Shown: piece after piece, positions 25,053 through 35,113 of the stretch
Numbering within the stretch: position 1 is the first letter of the stretch
Layout of the letters: every line of letters begins with the position of its first letter
Assembly (NCBI GenBank): GCA_036405135.1
Contig: DASWYF010000037.1
Span: forward strand, 154,016-216,765
From: Verrucomicrobiia bacterium
GTDB lineage: Bacteria > Verrucomicrobiota > Verrucomicrobiia > Limisphaerales > JAEYXS01
DNA length: 62,750 nucleotides
Reading direction: 5' to 3'
The notes under the pieces: generated by a model
Database searches by the model: none
Seen by the model: only the letters and a program-made list of their open reading frames with translations
Told to the model about the DNA's origin: nothing
Program-made: the position numbers and the translations under genes

Positions 25053-28000
25053 CTAAGCCCAGTCCCTGCACAGCAGTTCCGCCTGCTTGAGCACCGTCTG
25101 CACCGCCTCATCCTGCAAGTCCGGCGGATAGCCGTACTTGTTTAGGATGCGCTTCACCATCACTCGGATCTTGGCCCGCGCTGATTCGCGCAAGGTCCAG
25201 TCAATCGTCACACTGCTCCTCACCTGAGTGATGAGTTCGGCCGCGATCACCTTCAACTTGTCATCCCCCATCGCCCGCACGGCGGATTCATTCGCGGCCA
25301 GTGCATCGTAGAAGGCCACCTCTTCATCCGTCAGCCCCAGATTCACACCCCGCTTGGTGGCCGCGTCCATCTCCTTCGCCAGCTTGATAAGTTCCTCGAT
25401 CACTTCGATCGTCGAGATGGCCCGGTTATGGTACGCGTTCAGGGTTTTCCTCAGCTTGTCGCTGAACATCTCGCTCTGCACCAGGTTTCGTTTAGACCGC
25501 ACCTTCAGTTCATCTTTGAGCAACTTCTCCAGCAGTTCGGCCGCCACGTTCTTGAACTTCAATCCCCGCACCTCGGCCAGAAAGCCATCGCTCAAGATGG
25601 AGATATCCGGCTTCGCCAATCCTGCCGCCGTGAACACATCGATGATCTGGCCCTCCGTCGTGATCGCCTTGCTCACCAGTTGCCGCACCGCCGCCTCGAT
25701 CTGCTCCGGCGTCTTTGCGTTCCGCCCGCCCTGCTTGCCCAAGGCAGACTGGATCGCCTGGAACAGCGCCACGTCATCCCGGATCTCCGTGGCTTCGTCA
25801 CTGGCCGCGCACAGGGCAAAGGCGCGGGATAAATCCGTCACTACCTGCGCCCACCGCAGCTTGCCGTTCTCCTGTTGCAAGATGTGCTCTTGCAAGGCCG
25901 GCAGCGCAAACAGCGTCTTCTTCGCATCGCCCACCACTTTCTCCCAGTCTGTGCCATGCAACATGTCGCAGGCGATGCCATGCCTCTCCTGCATCACCGC
26001 GATGGCCTGTCGCGTGTCATACGTCGTGCTGCCCCGTCCGCCACTGTCGGTGTAATTCGCCAGCGCCTGCTTGAGCTGGTCGGCCAGGCCGAGGTAATCC
26101 ACCACCAACCCACCCGGCTTGTCGCGGAAAACCCGGTTCACCCGGGCGATGGCCTGCATCAGACCGTGGCCTTGCATCGGTTTGTCCGCATACATCGTGT
26201 GCAGGCAGGGTGCGTCAAAGCCCGTCAGCCACATGTCCCGCACGATCACGATACGGAAAGCATCGGTGCTGTCCTTGAATCGGTTCGCCAGCTTGCGCCG
26301 TTTGTCCTTGTTGCGGATATGCGGCTGCCAATCCGGGCCATCATCGGCACTGCCCGTCATGATCACCTTCACCACGCAGGCTTTGCCTTCCTCGCCCTCG
26401 TCATCCTTGCCGCTGGCCCAGTCCGGCCGCAGTTTGATGATGGCCTCATACAGATCCACGCAGATGCGACGGCTCATGCAGACGACCATTGCCTTGCCGT
26501 CCATCGCCTCCGTGCGTTTCTCGAAGTGCGTCACCATGTCCTTCGCGATCAGCGCGATCCGTTTCGCATCGCCCACCAGCGCCTCCAGCGCCGCCCACTT
26601 CGTCTTGAGCTTTTCCTTCTTTGTCTGCTCCTCACCCTCGGTGATCTCGTCAAACTCGGCGTCCAGCTTCGGCAACTCGCTCGCGTTCAGACTCAGCTTG
26701 GCGATCCGGCTTTCGTAATAGATCGGCACCGTGGCCTTGTCCGCCACCGCCCGCTGGATGTCATAGATACTGATGTAATCGCCGAACACCGCCCGGGTGT
26801 TCGCATCGTTCTTCTCGATCGGCGTGCCCGTGAACCCGATGAAACTCGCATTGGGCAAGGCATCCCGCATATGCCGCGCCAGCCCGTCGATCAGGTCATA
26901 TTGCGACCGGTGCGCCTCGTCCGCGATCACGATGATGTTCTGCCGGGGCGAAAGCTCCGGCATTTTCTCCCCGTTCGCCGGCAGGAACTTCTGGATGGTG
27001 GTGAACACCACACCCCCGCTGGCCACCGCCAGCAGTTCCCGCAACCGCTCCCGGCTCTCCGCCTGCACCGGCGTCTGCCCGAGAATGTCCATGCAGCGCT
27101 GGAACTGGCCGAAAAGCTGGTCATCCAAATCGTTCCGGTCCGTCAAAACCACCAGCGTCGGGTTCTGCATCGCGGGTTCACGGATCACGCGGGCGGCAAA
27201 GAACAGCATCGTGAAGCTCTTGCCGCTTCCCTGCGTATGCCACACCACCCCCGCTCGCCGGTCACCTGGCTTGCCCCCGTGCATCGGCCCGGCCCAATAG
27301 CTACCTACACTATCGTGTAGATGTCCACTGGGCGTCATCCCGCTCGCCCGCACCGTCTCCTCCACCGCCGCGGTCACTGCGTGGAACTGATGATACCCCG
27401 CGATGATCTTGTGGATCGCCCCCGTGTCCGGGTTCTCCTCGAATACGATGAAATGCTGCAGCAGATCCAGAAAACGCCGCCGCTCAAACACTCCCCGCGT
27501 AAGAATCTCAAGCTCCAAAGAACTGGCCGGAGCAGCTTGCTCCCCGTCGATGGTGCGCCAGACCTTGAACCATTCCTGATTGGCCGTGATGGACCCTATG
27601 CGGGCCTGCAACCCGTCACTCACCACTAGGGCGGCGTTGTAGCCCAGCAGACTGGGGATCTCCGCCTTGTAGGTTTGCAGTTGCTTGTAGGCCGCCCAGA
27701 TGTCGGCCTCCTCATCCGCCGCATTCTTGAGTTCGATCACCGCCAGCGGCAGACCATTCACGAACACCACGATGTCAGGTCGGCGATTATGCTGTCCTTC
27801 GATCACCGTGAACTGGTTCACCGCCAGCCAGTCATTGACCAGCGGATCAATGAAATCCACCAGCCACGCCTTGTCATGCTTCGTACTGCCATCGGGCCGG
27901 GCGTATTCCACATCCACCCCATCCCGCAGCAACTTATGAAAAGCCCGGTTCGTCTGCACCAGGGAAGGCGTCGCGATCCGCAACACCTTGCGCACTGCCT

Positions 28001-28202
28001 CATCGATGGCCTCCTCCGGCAAGGCGACGTTCAAGCGACGCAATGATGAGCGCAAGCGCTCCACCAGCACCACCTCCGCAAACGAATCCCGCTCCGCCGC
28101 CGGTTCACCCGGTGCGATCTCCGGCCCGTGTCCAATGGCATACCCCAGTTCCCCGAACCAACTCAGGGCGGCCTCTTCGACAGTGGATTCGGTGAGTGGC
28201 AT
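25053..28202 (-). CDS. hsdR: Type I restriction enzyme, R (HsdR) subunit
   Basis: 1049 aa, normal length. The N-terminal nuclease has Asp143 (RRPDIVVF) and Glu157-x-Lys159 (AVIELKN), the PD-(D/E)xK site. Superfamily 2 translocase motifs follow: Walker [12 protein letters not shown] near residue 320, [16 protein letters not shown] in [12 protein letters not shown], and GFTGTPI. The C-terminal part is helical for binding the HsdM/HsdS core. It cuts unmodified DNA after ATP-driven translocation. Last gene of the six-gene minus-strand operon, 41 nt after the HEPN gene. It converges with the relaxase gene, only 6 nt apart. Confidence 0.97.
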   Translation of the reverse strand: MPLTESTVEEAALSWFGELGYAIGHGPEIAPGEPAAERDSFAEVVLVERLRSSLRRLNVALPEEAIDEAVRKVLRIATPSLVQTNRAFHKLLRDGVDVEYARPDGSTKHDKAWLVDFIDPLVNDWLAVNQFTVIEGQHNRRPDIVVFVNGLPLAVIELKNAADEEADIWAAYKQLQTYKAEIPSLLGYNAALVVSDGLQARIGSITANQEWFKVWRTIDGEQAAPASSLELEILTRGVFERRRFLDLLQHFIVFEENPDTGAIHKIIAGYHQFHAVTAAVEETVRASGMTPSGHLHDSVGSYWAGPMHGGKPGDRRAGVVWHTQGSGKSFTMLFFAARVIREPAMQNPTLVVLTDRNDLDDQLFGQFQRCMDILGQTPVQAESRERLRELLAVASGGVVFTTIQKFLPANGEKMPELSPRQNIIVIADEAHRSQYDLIDGLARHMRDALPNASFIGFTGTPIEKNDANTRAVFGDYISIYDIQRAVADKATVPIYYESRIAKLSLNASELPKLDAEFDEITEGEEQTKKEKLKTKWAALEALVGDAKRIALIAKDMVTHFEKRTEAMDGKAMVVCMSRRICVDLYEAIIKLRPDWASGKDDEGEEGKACVVKVIMTGSADDGPDWQPHIRNKDKRRKLANRFKDSTDAFRIVIVRDMWLTGFDAPCLHTMYADKPMQGHGLMQAIARVNRVFRDKPGGLVVDYLGLADQLKQALANYTDSGGRGSTTYDTRQAIAVMQERHGIACDMLHGTDWEKVVGDAKKTLFALPALQEHILQQENGKLRWAQVVTDLSRAFALCAASDEATEIRDDVALFQAIQSALGKQGGRNAKTPEQIEAAVRQLVSKAITTEGQIIDVFTAAGLAKPDISILSDGFLAEVRGLKFKNVAAELLEKLLKDELKVRSKRNLVQSEMFSDKLRKTLNAYHNRAISTIEVIEELIKLAKEMDAATKRGVNLGLTDEEVAFYDALAANESAVRAMGDDKLKVIAAELITQVRSSVTIDWTLRESARAKIRVMVKRILNKYGYPPDLQDEAVQTVLKQAELLCRDWA

Positions 28203-28243
28203 ACTTCTTAAATCATCTTTTTTGCTTCGGAAAGCATCTCGTC

Positions 28244-29341
28244 TTAGGTGGAGAATATGTCGGGCAGGTGATCAAGGACTTCATCGTAAGCCATTTCACG
28301 AAGGAACAAGTCAGCGTTTTTATCTGCTGCTTTGTTAGCCACAAAGAGTCGTCGGTCATCAGGATAAGAATCGTCATCCATAATGAAACCAAGATCCGTC
28401 CGCTTTATAGTCTTTTTGACCATATGGGTCTCAACGACAGATATTGCCTCCAAAAACACCCGTTTGCGTTCTTGGACTATTCTGATCGAATGCAATTTAT
28501 CAGGAATCAGGTCGCCAATCTTTGCCCTCAAATCATCCAGAAAATCTCTGGATGCAGGGAAACTACTTACAAACTCAGCCACCTGATCCAATTTACGGGT
28601 TAGGCGGCTGAATTCATCGGGCGAGCCATCGGTCACTTCCCCGTGGATGAGCTTATTGCGCAGACTAATACAACGATCGACGATGTCATGATATGGCGAA
28701 GGCAACTCATCGACTTGCTCTGCAAAAATCATCCAAGCTCTGGCCGCCGGCAGGCGAGCGGGCACTTGTTTATTCGCGCCAATGGATGCAAGACTAGCCC
28801 TCAACGCTTTTTCAAATGCAATGAACGACTGGAGAAACTCAGTTTGAACACTAAAAGAACGATCTTCAAGCTGCGGTTTCGGTGTTGATCTCGCAGGCGC
28901 TTGCTTCAAAAGCAGCTCGGCGTCTGCGCCGAATAGAAGCCCAAAGGTCCAAATTGCAGCTGATCGTGCACCTTCAAGACATTGCAAGTCGGGCACCGTG
29001 CCATTACCTGAGTGGTACAGTTCGTTGCGGATGCTGTGATAGTAAACAATTTCATCGAGGGAAACTTGGATAGGTGCCTTTTGCTCAGTTGTGAAATGCA
29101 ACAAGAACTCCAGCTTTTTGTGATAGTTGGTTAACCACTCCTCCACCTTCTTACGTTCATAATTCTTCCCACCACGCTGGCTAGGGTGCAACTGCAGGTA
29201 CGTGGTAATGGATAGTTCTACGGCATTGTCGAAACTGACAAGAGCCATTCGCTTGTCAAAATCAGATCCATCTTTGAAATGCCCCTCTGCATGGCGAATC
29301 AATTCAAAAGGGCCTGCTGCCCATGGTTTCAGTTTGCTCAT
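28244..29341 (-). CDS. Protein with two HEPN-type RX4H motifs, in the RM operon
   Basis: 365 aa, no close family recognised. Two copies of the HEPN RNase signature R-N-x3-H are visible: Arg105-His110 ([10 protein letters not shown]) and Arg228-His233 ([10 protein letters not shown]), each within helical sequence. HEPN domains are established RNase or toxin domains in defence systems, so a role as an RNA-cleaving effector guarded by the surrounding restriction-modification genes is inferred. No nucleotidyltransferase (MNT) partner gene is adjacent. It lies 164 nt after the DUF1848 gene and 41 nt before hsdR on the same strand. It could instead be a sensor or scaffold. Confidence 0.7.
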   Translation of the reverse strand: MSKLKPWAAGPFELIRHAEGHFKDGSDFDKRMALVSFDNAVELSITTYLQLHPSQRGGKNYERKKVEEWLTNYHKKLEFLLHFTTEQKAPIQVSLDEIVYYHSIRNELYHSGNGTVPDLQCLEGARSAAIWTFGLLFGADAELLLKQAPARSTPKPQLEDRSFSVQTEFLQSFIAFEKALRASLASIGANKQVPARLPAARAWMIFAEQVDELPSPYHDIVDRCISLRNKLIHGEVTDGSPDEFSRLTRKLDQVAEFVSSFPASRDFLDDLRAKIGDLIPDKLHSIRIVQERKRVFLEAISVVETHMVKKTIKRTDLGFIMDDDSYPDDRRLFVANKAADKNADLFLREMAYDEVLDHLPDIFST

Positions 29342-29505
29342 GCGTTAAAATGGGAAAGGCCAACAACCTGGATAAATACATCCCGCTGGGAGTTGGTAAC
29401 AAACACAACCTGCGGAACCCACGCGAATTTCCAACTCTCCACAAGCAGCTTCACAGGCAATTCTTGGGCTGCGAGTTTGACTATGGATCGAGTGAGGTTC
29501 ATAGC

Positions 29506-30453
29506 TCAAATCGGTTCGTCATTTCCGAAAAGCCCGAGTTGGTCGTCATCCTTGGAGGCATCTACATCGCCTGGACCAAGCGGGAACAGTGTCTCGCCCT
29601 TGGGGTCATGCTGCTTGTATCTGGTTTTGGCTAAATCCTGGTTCCGCACGGCGTAGCAATAGACGCAGCCGTGCGGGCAAGTGTCGTATTCGCCGATGTC
29701 GCGGGACTCAAAGCAGCCGCATTCTTTCCGATTTCCTTTCAGGCACGCTTTGACTGGGCTGCCGACGACATCCGCTAGCCGGTCCGCATCCACGCAGCGT
29801 GCTTCGTAGCATCCGGGCATGATGAACTGCGGTTGGCTGCAAATGGTGAGGCGGATGCGATGAGCGGAGGCGATGGACGCTAGTTCGGTAGCGAGGGTTT
29901 TCTTCCATTCGTCACTAGGGTCAGACCATGTGAAGCCGTGCTCAATTGCGGCTTTCTCCATGTTCCGCAGTGTCTTTTGGTAGAGTTGTGCGAACGAAAT
30001 CACCACCTCGTCCGTCGCTCCCTCCAATGATTTCGCGAGACGAGTGAACGTTTCGATGTGGTATTCGCGCGGAGTGAGCGATGAACTGATGATGGTGTCG
30101 TAGCGCCAGATACAAACCCGAGGGCCGAACTTTTCGGCGACTTGGTGCAGGTGCTCCACTGCCCGTGGCGCATCGACCACGGCTTGCTCAAGCGTCCTCG
30201 GATAGCCATTGATGGTATGCTGGAGGATGAACGGGAATCCTCGCTCTTTCACCTCATGCAGATGCTTTAGAAACGGCCCCACGTTCTTCGTCCAAAAGAC
30301 GATTCCCTCGACCGTGTCCCGGTGAAGCGAAACCCGGATGACGTGCCGGTTGTAGGGATTGACCATCTTGCAGTAACCCGCCCGCAGACGGTTCATGAAC
30401 CACTCTCCGTAGAAAGTGGGAATGTCCGTCTTGTAGCTGGCCGAGATGATCAT
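29506..30453 (-). CDS. DUF1848 protein with C-terminal CxxxCxxC cluster
   Basis: 315 aa from ATG 30453, overlapping the methyltransferase stop by 4 bp. The start MIISASYKTDIPTFYGEWF and the segment VFWTKNVGPFLKHL are hallmarks of DUF1848. The C-terminus has Cys237, Cys245, Cys247 and the triplet Cys259-x3-Cys263-x2-Cys266 (DTCPHGCVYCYA), a radical-SAM-like iron-sulfur binding pattern. Biochemical function is not known to me. Strict overlap with hsdS and the methyltransferase gene implies joint expression with the type I system; a nucleic-acid modifying role is inferred. Confidence 0.8.
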   Translation of the reverse strand: MIISASYKTDIPTFYGEWFMNRLRAGYCKMVNPYNRHVIRVSLHRDTVEGIVFWTKNVGPFLKHLHEVKERGFPFILQHTINGYPRTLEQAVVDAPRAVEHLHQVAEKFGPRVCIWRYDTIISSSLTPREYHIETFTRLAKSLEGATDEVVISFAQLYQKTLRNMEKAAIEHGFTWSDPSDEWKKTLATELASIASAHRIRLTICSQPQFIMPGCYEARCVDADRLADVVGSPVKACLKGNRKECGCFESRDIGEYDTCPHGCVYCYAVRNQDLAKTRYKQHDPKGETLFPLGPGDVDASKDDDQLGLFGNDEPI

Positions 30454-31406
30454 GGTTTCGTTCCGATGATGAAAAATGCTCCCCGATTCGAATTGGAGCC
30501 GTAGCGACCTTTCCACCAGGAGCGCGGAAAACGATCAATGTCACCGGAGTAATCCTTTAACACATCAGGCTGCTCATCTGCGTCCATACGGCGGCAAACT
30601 TTAGTAATTGCTGAGGCCGTCAGACCGGCTTCTGCGAGGAGTTTCTGTGCGTTGATGACGACGTTATCCTGGTCTCGGTCCGCGATCACAAACTTGCTAC
30701 CCGATTTGCACGCCTGTGCAGCGTGACGAACAAACTCAACGAATGAAGGCGCATCTTTGGTGATGTCAGCGCTGTTGCCCGAGATCTCTGACACGACGTA
30801 ATTCAAGAAGAACAAATCCTGGTCGAAAAGCGTGGGCAGGTTCACATATTGGTGAGGATCTGTCATATCCCTGCCGTAGATGTTTCCTGACATCGAAAAT
30901 GGATGGTTTACGAAACTGCCGTACTTACCCTCCAGCTTCCGAGTGATCTCTCCTTCAATAGCCTTCCACGATTCGATCCATTCATCGACCCGGTCGAGCA
31001 AATCAAACTTGAGTTGAAGATGGGGTCCGTTCGGTCGGGTCTTCAAAAGGTGTTTCGCAAGGGCCAGTAGTTCCGTTCCCGGTCCGCCGCCGAAAGCACA
31101 GATTTTCAGTTTCTTACTAGTAGCGGCTTTGTCGGTAATCAGCTTCACCACGTCCGGCGATTCGCGAATTGCAATTTCACAAAGGTTGGCATTCGCTGCC
31201 GTGTGCGAAAAGAGATATGCGAACCGGCAAACTGGATCTTCATATTTCACGTTCGCAGGCTCAGTCTTGAACCATTCTTTGTTCATGGCACCGAGTTCGG
31301 CCCTCACAAGCGCAGGGCCTTGCTCACGCGGGATTCCTTTGTGGTTACAGATAACCGCAAATGACGCATCGAGAGCGGCTTTGATTGTATCGAAGTATTT
31401 GATCAT
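30450..31406 (-). CDS. SAM-dependent methyltransferase-like protein in the RM operon
   Basis: 318 aa from ATG 31406, which overlaps the hsdS stop (ATGA). A Rossmann methyltransferase motif I is clear (KICAFGGGPGTELLALAKHL), followed by an acidic motif II-like segment (FDLLDRVDEWIESWK) and FFLNYVVSEISGN at the motif IV position. The N-terminal 80 residues are helical. There is no (N/D/S)PP(Y/F) signature of DNA amino-methyltransferases, so the target may not be DNA base nitrogen. Partnered with the Cys-cluster DUF1848 gene. This resembles known pairs of a methyltransferase-like protein with a three-Cys radical SAM-like protein (inference). Confidence 0.7.
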   Translation of the reverse strand: MIKYFDTIKAALDASFAVICNHKGIPREQGPALVRAELGAMNKEWFKTEPANVKYEDPVCRFAYLFSHTAANANLCEIAIRESPDVVKLITDKAATSKKLKICAFGGGPGTELLALAKHLLKTRPNGPHLQLKFDLLDRVDEWIESWKAIEGEITRKLEGKYGSFVNHPFSMSGNIYGRDMTDPHQYVNLPTLFDQDLFFLNYVVSEISGNSADITKDAPSFVEFVRHAAQACKSGSKFVIADRDQDNVVINAQKLLAEAGLTASAITKVCRRMDADEQPDVLKDYSGDIDRFPRSWWKGRYGSNSNRGAFFIIGTKP

Positions 31407-32773
31407 GACCTTGAAGTGGCGACTGAGAGTTCCCCGCTCAGCAGCTTCGGCAGCAGCGTGTCGCGGAGGGTGGCGAGGGTGCGGGATTGGTGGTCGTTGT
31501 CGGCCATCTTGAGATGAATCTGTCCAACCGTCGTATCGAAGATTTTCAGCAACGCGGGTGGCGGAACGACCATCTTCAACTGCCGGAGATAGGTCACGGG
31601 TTGCGAAATGGACGGCACGCCTGTGGATGAGGTGTTGGCGAGCAGGCGGTGCTGGCCTTCCGGCGTCTTGAAATACGAGGTGATGTAGAACGGTGAGACC
31701 AAAGCGCGATTGCAACGCATGTAGAATTGCCGCTGCGAAATGATGTAGCGTTCGTATCGAGATGCCTCCGGGATATAGGCGACCTGGCCGATGCTGCCGG
31801 CGTGGGTGAAGATGACATCGCCGCGTTGCACATTGGATCGTTTGAGGCGGTCGGCGTGCTCGACGCTGACGAAGTTAAACTCGGAGTCATCGAGCAATGT
31901 GCCGCGAAGATGCTGACCACTAACAACGGGAATGCCTTCGGGCACGAACGTGGAAACCTTGATATCGGAACCAAACGGCCCCATCGCGACACGCTCGGCG
32001 AGTTCTTCAATGGTCTTCACTTCCCAACCTTTTGGAATGTGTCCGAGTGGTGAGTCTTCCAAGTGCTCAGGGAAGAGAGCGGTCGTTGCCGCATCCAAGC
32101 CCACAGGCTTTCTGCCGTCGAGTTTAGCGCGGACGGGGTCGAAATCCACGAACCAGCTCTGGAACAGCGCCCGCGCCATCGCCTCCAGCGTCGCGTTCAT
32201 CCGCCGATTCAACTCGATCTTGTCGTCCAGCGCCCCCAGTACAGCCGCTATGGCTTTCTGCTCGGCGAGGGGTGGGAGTGGAATCGGCAGATTCGCAACC
32301 TCCTTCAAGTTAAAGGTCGGCTGCGCGGTCGTGTTTGCCCAGTTGTCCAAGAACCGCCGCGTCAGCGGAGAACGGAGGCAAAACATAACGAACTGGGGAT
32401 GCTCGAGAACGGGGATAATTCCGACTGCGCGGGAACAATTGAACCCCGCGAACGAACTTGGCGCGATTGCGACGCGGCCAAAGTTCGCGCCCACAAGCGT
32501 CAGCAGAACTTCGCCACCACGAATGGTTGAGCGTTTGAATCGTGCGTGAAGTTCCTTCGCGACTCGAAACTCAACACGCGAAGCGACCGTACCATCCAAA
32601 ACGTCCTGCGAGTTCACCATCGGCACACCAGACTCGTCGTGCTTTCCCGGCTGCACGATTCCGTAGCAGATGCCCCGATTTTGATCCACCAAGTCACCGA
32701 GTCTACCCCAACGCCAGGAAGCCGGAATCTCAGGTAGCTCATCAGCGGTGAATTGCGCACCGTTACCCCCCAT
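31403..32773 (-). CDS. hsdS: Type I restriction-modification specificity subunit (HsdS)
   Basis: 456 aa with two target-recognition domains, each followed by a conserved helix. The first half ends [20 protein letters not shown] and [20 protein letters not shown], and the second ends with [18 protein letters not shown]. Each domain starts with the typical PxxWxxxxL pattern ([13 protein letters not shown] and [13 protein letters not shown]). It determines the split DNA target of both modification and restriction. It overlaps hsdM by 11 bp and the methyltransferase gene by 4 bp. The recognition sequence cannot be predicted by eye. Confidence 0.96.
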   Translation of the reverse strand: MGGNGAQFTADELPEIPASWRWGRLGDLVDQNRGICYGIVQPGKHDESGVPMVNSQDVLDGTVASRVEFRVAKELHARFKRSTIRGGEVLLTLVGANFGRVAIAPSSFAGFNCSRAVGIIPVLEHPQFVMFCLRSPLTRRFLDNWANTTAQPTFNLKEVANLPIPLPPLAEQKAIAAVLGALDDKIELNRRMNATLEAMARALFQSWFVDFDPVRAKLDGRKPVGLDAATTALFPEHLEDSPLGHIPKGWEVKTIEELAERVAMGPFGSDIKVSTFVPEGIPVVSGQHLRGTLLDDSEFNFVSVEHADRLKRSNVQRGDVIFTHAGSIGQVAYIPEASRYERYIISQRQFYMRCNRALVSPFYITSYFKTPEGQHRLLANTSSTGVPSISQPVTYLRQLKMVVPPPALLKIFDTTVGQIHLKMADNDHQSRTLATLRDTLLPKLLSGELSVATSRS

Positions 32774-34406
32774 AGCCCAACCCCCTCAAGTTAGCTTTGA
32801 TGGCCTTTTCCAGTTTCGCGGACTCGGCAAACTGGGCGTTCAATTCCGCAACCAGTCGCGGCATCTTTTCCTCAAACGGCTCGCCGTCGTCCTCCACTTC
32901 CTCCGCCCCCACATAGCGGCCAGGTGTCAGCACAAATCCATGCGCCGCAATCTCCGCCGAAGTCGCCCCTTTGCAGAAGCCCGGAACATCTTGGTAGGCT
33001 GGGCCGGTGATCTCCGGCAGTGTCCCGCCAGATTTCTCTGTCGCCTTGCGCCAAGCCCCGTAGTCTCCGCGCCAAGCATGGTAGGTAGAGACGATCTTCT
33101 CAAGGTCTGCCTCCGTCAGTTCCCGGTGTACGCGGTCAATGAGCGTGCCCATCTTCCGCGCGTCAATGAACAGCGTCTCCCGTTTCCGGCTCCGCAGGTA
33201 GTCCTTCTCCCCTTTGCCATGCTGGATGGTCCGGGCACCCTTGTCCCGCGTGAGGAACCACAAGCACACGGGGATCTGCGTGCTGTAAAAGAGCTGTCCC
33301 GGCAGCGCCACCATGCAATCCACCAGGTCCGCCTCGATCAAGGCCTTGCGGATCTCCCCTTCGCCGGACTGGTTGGAGGACATGCTGCCATTGGCCAAAA
33401 CAAACCCCGCCATCCCGTGCGGAGCCAGGTGGTGGATGAAGTGCTGCACCCACGCGAAGTTCGCATTGCCCTTGGGCGGAACGCCATAAGCCCAGCGCAC
33501 GTCATCGTCCTTGCGGAACCAGTCGGAGTCGTTGAAGGGCGGATTGGCGAGGACGTAGTCCGCCCGCAGGTCGGGATGCAGATCGCGCCGGAAGGTGTCG
33601 GCATTCTCCGGCCCAAAGTCCGCCTCGATGCCGCGCAAGGCCAGATTCATGATGGCCAGCCGCCGCGTGGTCGGATTGCTCTCCTGCCCGTAGATGCTGA
33701 TGTCCCCCAGCTTGCCGCCGTGGGATTCCACGAACTTCTCCGATTGCACGAACATGCCGCCCGAACCGCAGGCCGGATCATATACGCGGCCTTTGTACGG
33801 GGCCAGCATCTCCACCAACAGCCGCACCACGCATGAAGGGGTGTAGAACTGGCCGCCGTTCTTGCCCTCCGCGCTGGCGAACTGGGTCAGGAAATACTCG
33901 AACACCCGGCCCAGCAGATCCTTGGACCGGCTGCCGATTTCCACCAATTGGATAGAGCTGATGAGGTCGATGAGTTCGCCGAGGCGATGCTTGTCCAGAT
34001 CCGCCCGGCCATAGTTCTTGTTCAGCGCCCCCTTGAGCCGGGGATTATCCCGCTCGATGGCCACCATGGCGTCGTCAACGTCCTTGCCGATGCTGGGGAG
34101 CTTGGCCCGGGCCTGGAGATGGGGCCAGCGGGCTTCCTTGGGCACCCAGAAAACATTGGCGGCCAGATACTCGTCCTTGTCCTCGGGATTGGCCCCGGCG
34201 AAGTCACCCTTGCCGGCCAGCAGCTTGGCGTGGTGCTCATCGAAGGAGTCAGAAATGTACTTCAGGAAGATGAGGCCGAGGACGACGTGCTTGTATTCCG
34301 CCGCGTCCATGTTGTTGCGCAACTTGTCGGCGGCGAGCCAGAGCTTGGCTTCAAAGCCAAGATTGGCGGCGGAACTGGATTCCTTTGCTGCTGTTTTACG
34401 TCCCAT
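32763..34406 (-). CDS. hsdM: Type I DNA methyltransferase (HsdM)
   Basis: 547 aa from ATG 34406 ([10 protein letters not shown]), with GGAAAG upstream; a longer frame upstream runs through the promoter palindrome and is unlikely. The HsdM N-terminal helical domain covers residues 15-150 ([20 protein letters not shown]). SAM-binding motif I is DPACGSGG (210-217) and catalytic motif IV is NPPF (288-291), the N6-adenine methyltransferase signature. First gene of the operon, so modification is expressed ahead of restriction. Confidence 0.97.
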   Translation of the reverse strand: MGRKTAAKESSSAANLGFEAKLWLAADKLRNNMDAAEYKHVVLGLIFLKYISDSFDEHHAKLLAGKGDFAGANPEDKDEYLAANVFWVPKEARWPHLQARAKLPSIGKDVDDAMVAIERDNPRLKGALNKNYGRADLDKHRLGELIDLISSIQLVEIGSRSKDLLGRVFEYFLTQFASAEGKNGGQFYTPSCVVRLLVEMLAPYKGRVYDPACGSGGMFVQSEKFVESHGGKLGDISIYGQESNPTTRRLAIMNLALRGIEADFGPENADTFRRDLHPDLRADYVLANPPFNDSDWFRKDDDVRWAYGVPPKGNANFAWVQHFIHHLAPHGMAGFVLANGSMSSNQSGEGEIRKALIEADLVDCMVALPGQLFYSTQIPVCLWFLTRDKGARTIQHGKGEKDYLRSRKRETLFIDARKMGTLIDRVHRELTEADLEKIVSTYHAWRGDYGAWRKATEKSGGTLPEITGPAYQDVPGFCKGATSAEIAAHGFVLTPGRYVGAEEVEDDGEPFEEKMPRLVAELNAQFAESAKLEKAIKANLRGLGYGG

Positions 34407-34478
34407 GGCGGTAAATCTTTCCAAGGTAGATAGCCATTCTCGCGGGAGACAACAAGCCAACATTTTTGAAGGAGAGGC

Positions 34479-34501
34479 AAAACGGCCATCATGTCCGTTT
34501 T
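34479..34501. promoter_or_regulatory. Palindromic operator candidate upstream of hsdM
   Basis: AAAACGGCCAT-C-ATGTCCGTTTT, 10 of 11 arm positions paired. It lies 72 nt before the hsdM start, in the promoter region of the RM operon. A second, perfect copy is at 35027-35049. The symmetry suits a dimeric repressor (TetR/MarR-like size); no matching regulator gene is identified. Confidence 0.6.
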
Positions 34502-34609
34502 GGATCAATCGCCCCACCGATAGAATTTCAAAGACACCCTCTCACGCCACCAACCGAACACATGGTACCATTTGGTGATTTCGGAGGCTGGTGGGGCGAG
34601 GGGGAAAAT

Positions 34610-34658
34610 TGTTCAAAAAGCTGGGAACGCAAGGAGTGTTGTTCACTGTGGAAAAATC
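34610..34658. repeat. 49-bp direct repeat, copy 1
   Basis: Begins TGTTCAAAAAGCTGGGAACG and ends TGTGGAAAAATC. 47 of 49 bases match copy 2; flanking sequence differs. It contains a GTTCAC box and may be a dispersed genomic repeat. Confidence 0.85.
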
Positions 34659-34883
34659 CCCCCTGCAAAACTGGGCTGCCTCAAGGTGAGGAAGGGTTGG
34701 AGGGCTGGTGGAAGCTCCCTCCAGCCAACCCCGCCTGAGAACTCGACAGGGTAGCCATTCTGAATGCATGGCTGTCTTGAACAGGGAGGAGTTTTTCCTG
34801 ATCAAACAGGAAATCGTTCCAGAACCGGTTTCCAAGCCTGGCGATCGTGCTGCCTACGAGGACGAGGCGCACTCAATCGAAAC

Positions 34884-34932
34884 TGTTCAAAAAGTAGGGA
34901 ACGCAAGGAGTGTTGTTCACTGTGGAAAAATC
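34884..34932. repeat. 49-bp direct repeat, copy 2
   Basis: Begins TGTTCAAAAAGTAGGGAACG. Lies 274 bp after copy 1 in the same orientation, with two substitutions. Confidence 0.85.
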
Positions 34933-35026
34933 ACCCAAGGAAGTTGAGCCCGTAGGCGGTCCGTGGCTACGTGGATAGTAGATCCATCTTCCTCAGCCTT
35001 TGGAAGAAGGTCTCGGTTCGATGGGC

Positions 35027-35049
35027 AAAACGGACATAATGTCCGTTTT
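35027..35049. promoter_or_regulatory. Perfect 23-bp palindrome, second operator-like copy
   Basis: AAAACGGACAT-A-ATGTCCGTTTT: 11-bp arms with one central base. It is 64 nt past the stop of the DinB-DnaE gene and shares GGCAAAACGG and CCGTTTTGGA with the hsdM copy. It may be an operator or, less likely, part of a duplicated promoter region. Confidence 0.6.
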
Positions 35050-35113
35050 GGACGAAGCCGGATACTGGCAACAGCCTCTGTATCAGACTAGTGAAGGGCC
35101 GTTCAATGCGCGG

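Larger units (their letters stand above)
34407..35113. other. Intergenic region between hsdM start and polymerase-fusion stop
   Basis: About 700 bp with no convincing gene. It contains two 23-bp palindromes (34479, 35027) and two 49-bp direct repeats (34610, 34884). Short frames present are low-quality and cross the repeats. Confidence 0.65.

Noticed and set aside
25875..27320. Long plus-strand frame (481 aa) opposite hsdR
   Set aside because: His/Arg/Pro/Leu-rich composition typical of an antisense shadow of a GC-rich gene; hsdR motifs are clear on the other strand.
28244..29341. RloC/PrrC-type anticodon nuclease in the RM operon
   Set aside because: No ABC ATPase or Walker motifs; only HEPN RX4H motifs are visible.
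32748..33836. 362-aa plus-strand frame opposite hsdM
   Set aside because: Antisense shadow without protein-like pattern; HsdM motifs are on the minus strand.
34610..34932. CRISPR array
   Set aside because: Only two copies with 225 bp between them and no cas genes.
34479..35049. LexA boxes upstream of the RM operon
   Set aside because: The palindromes differ from the one at lexA itself, so a LexA role is unsupported.
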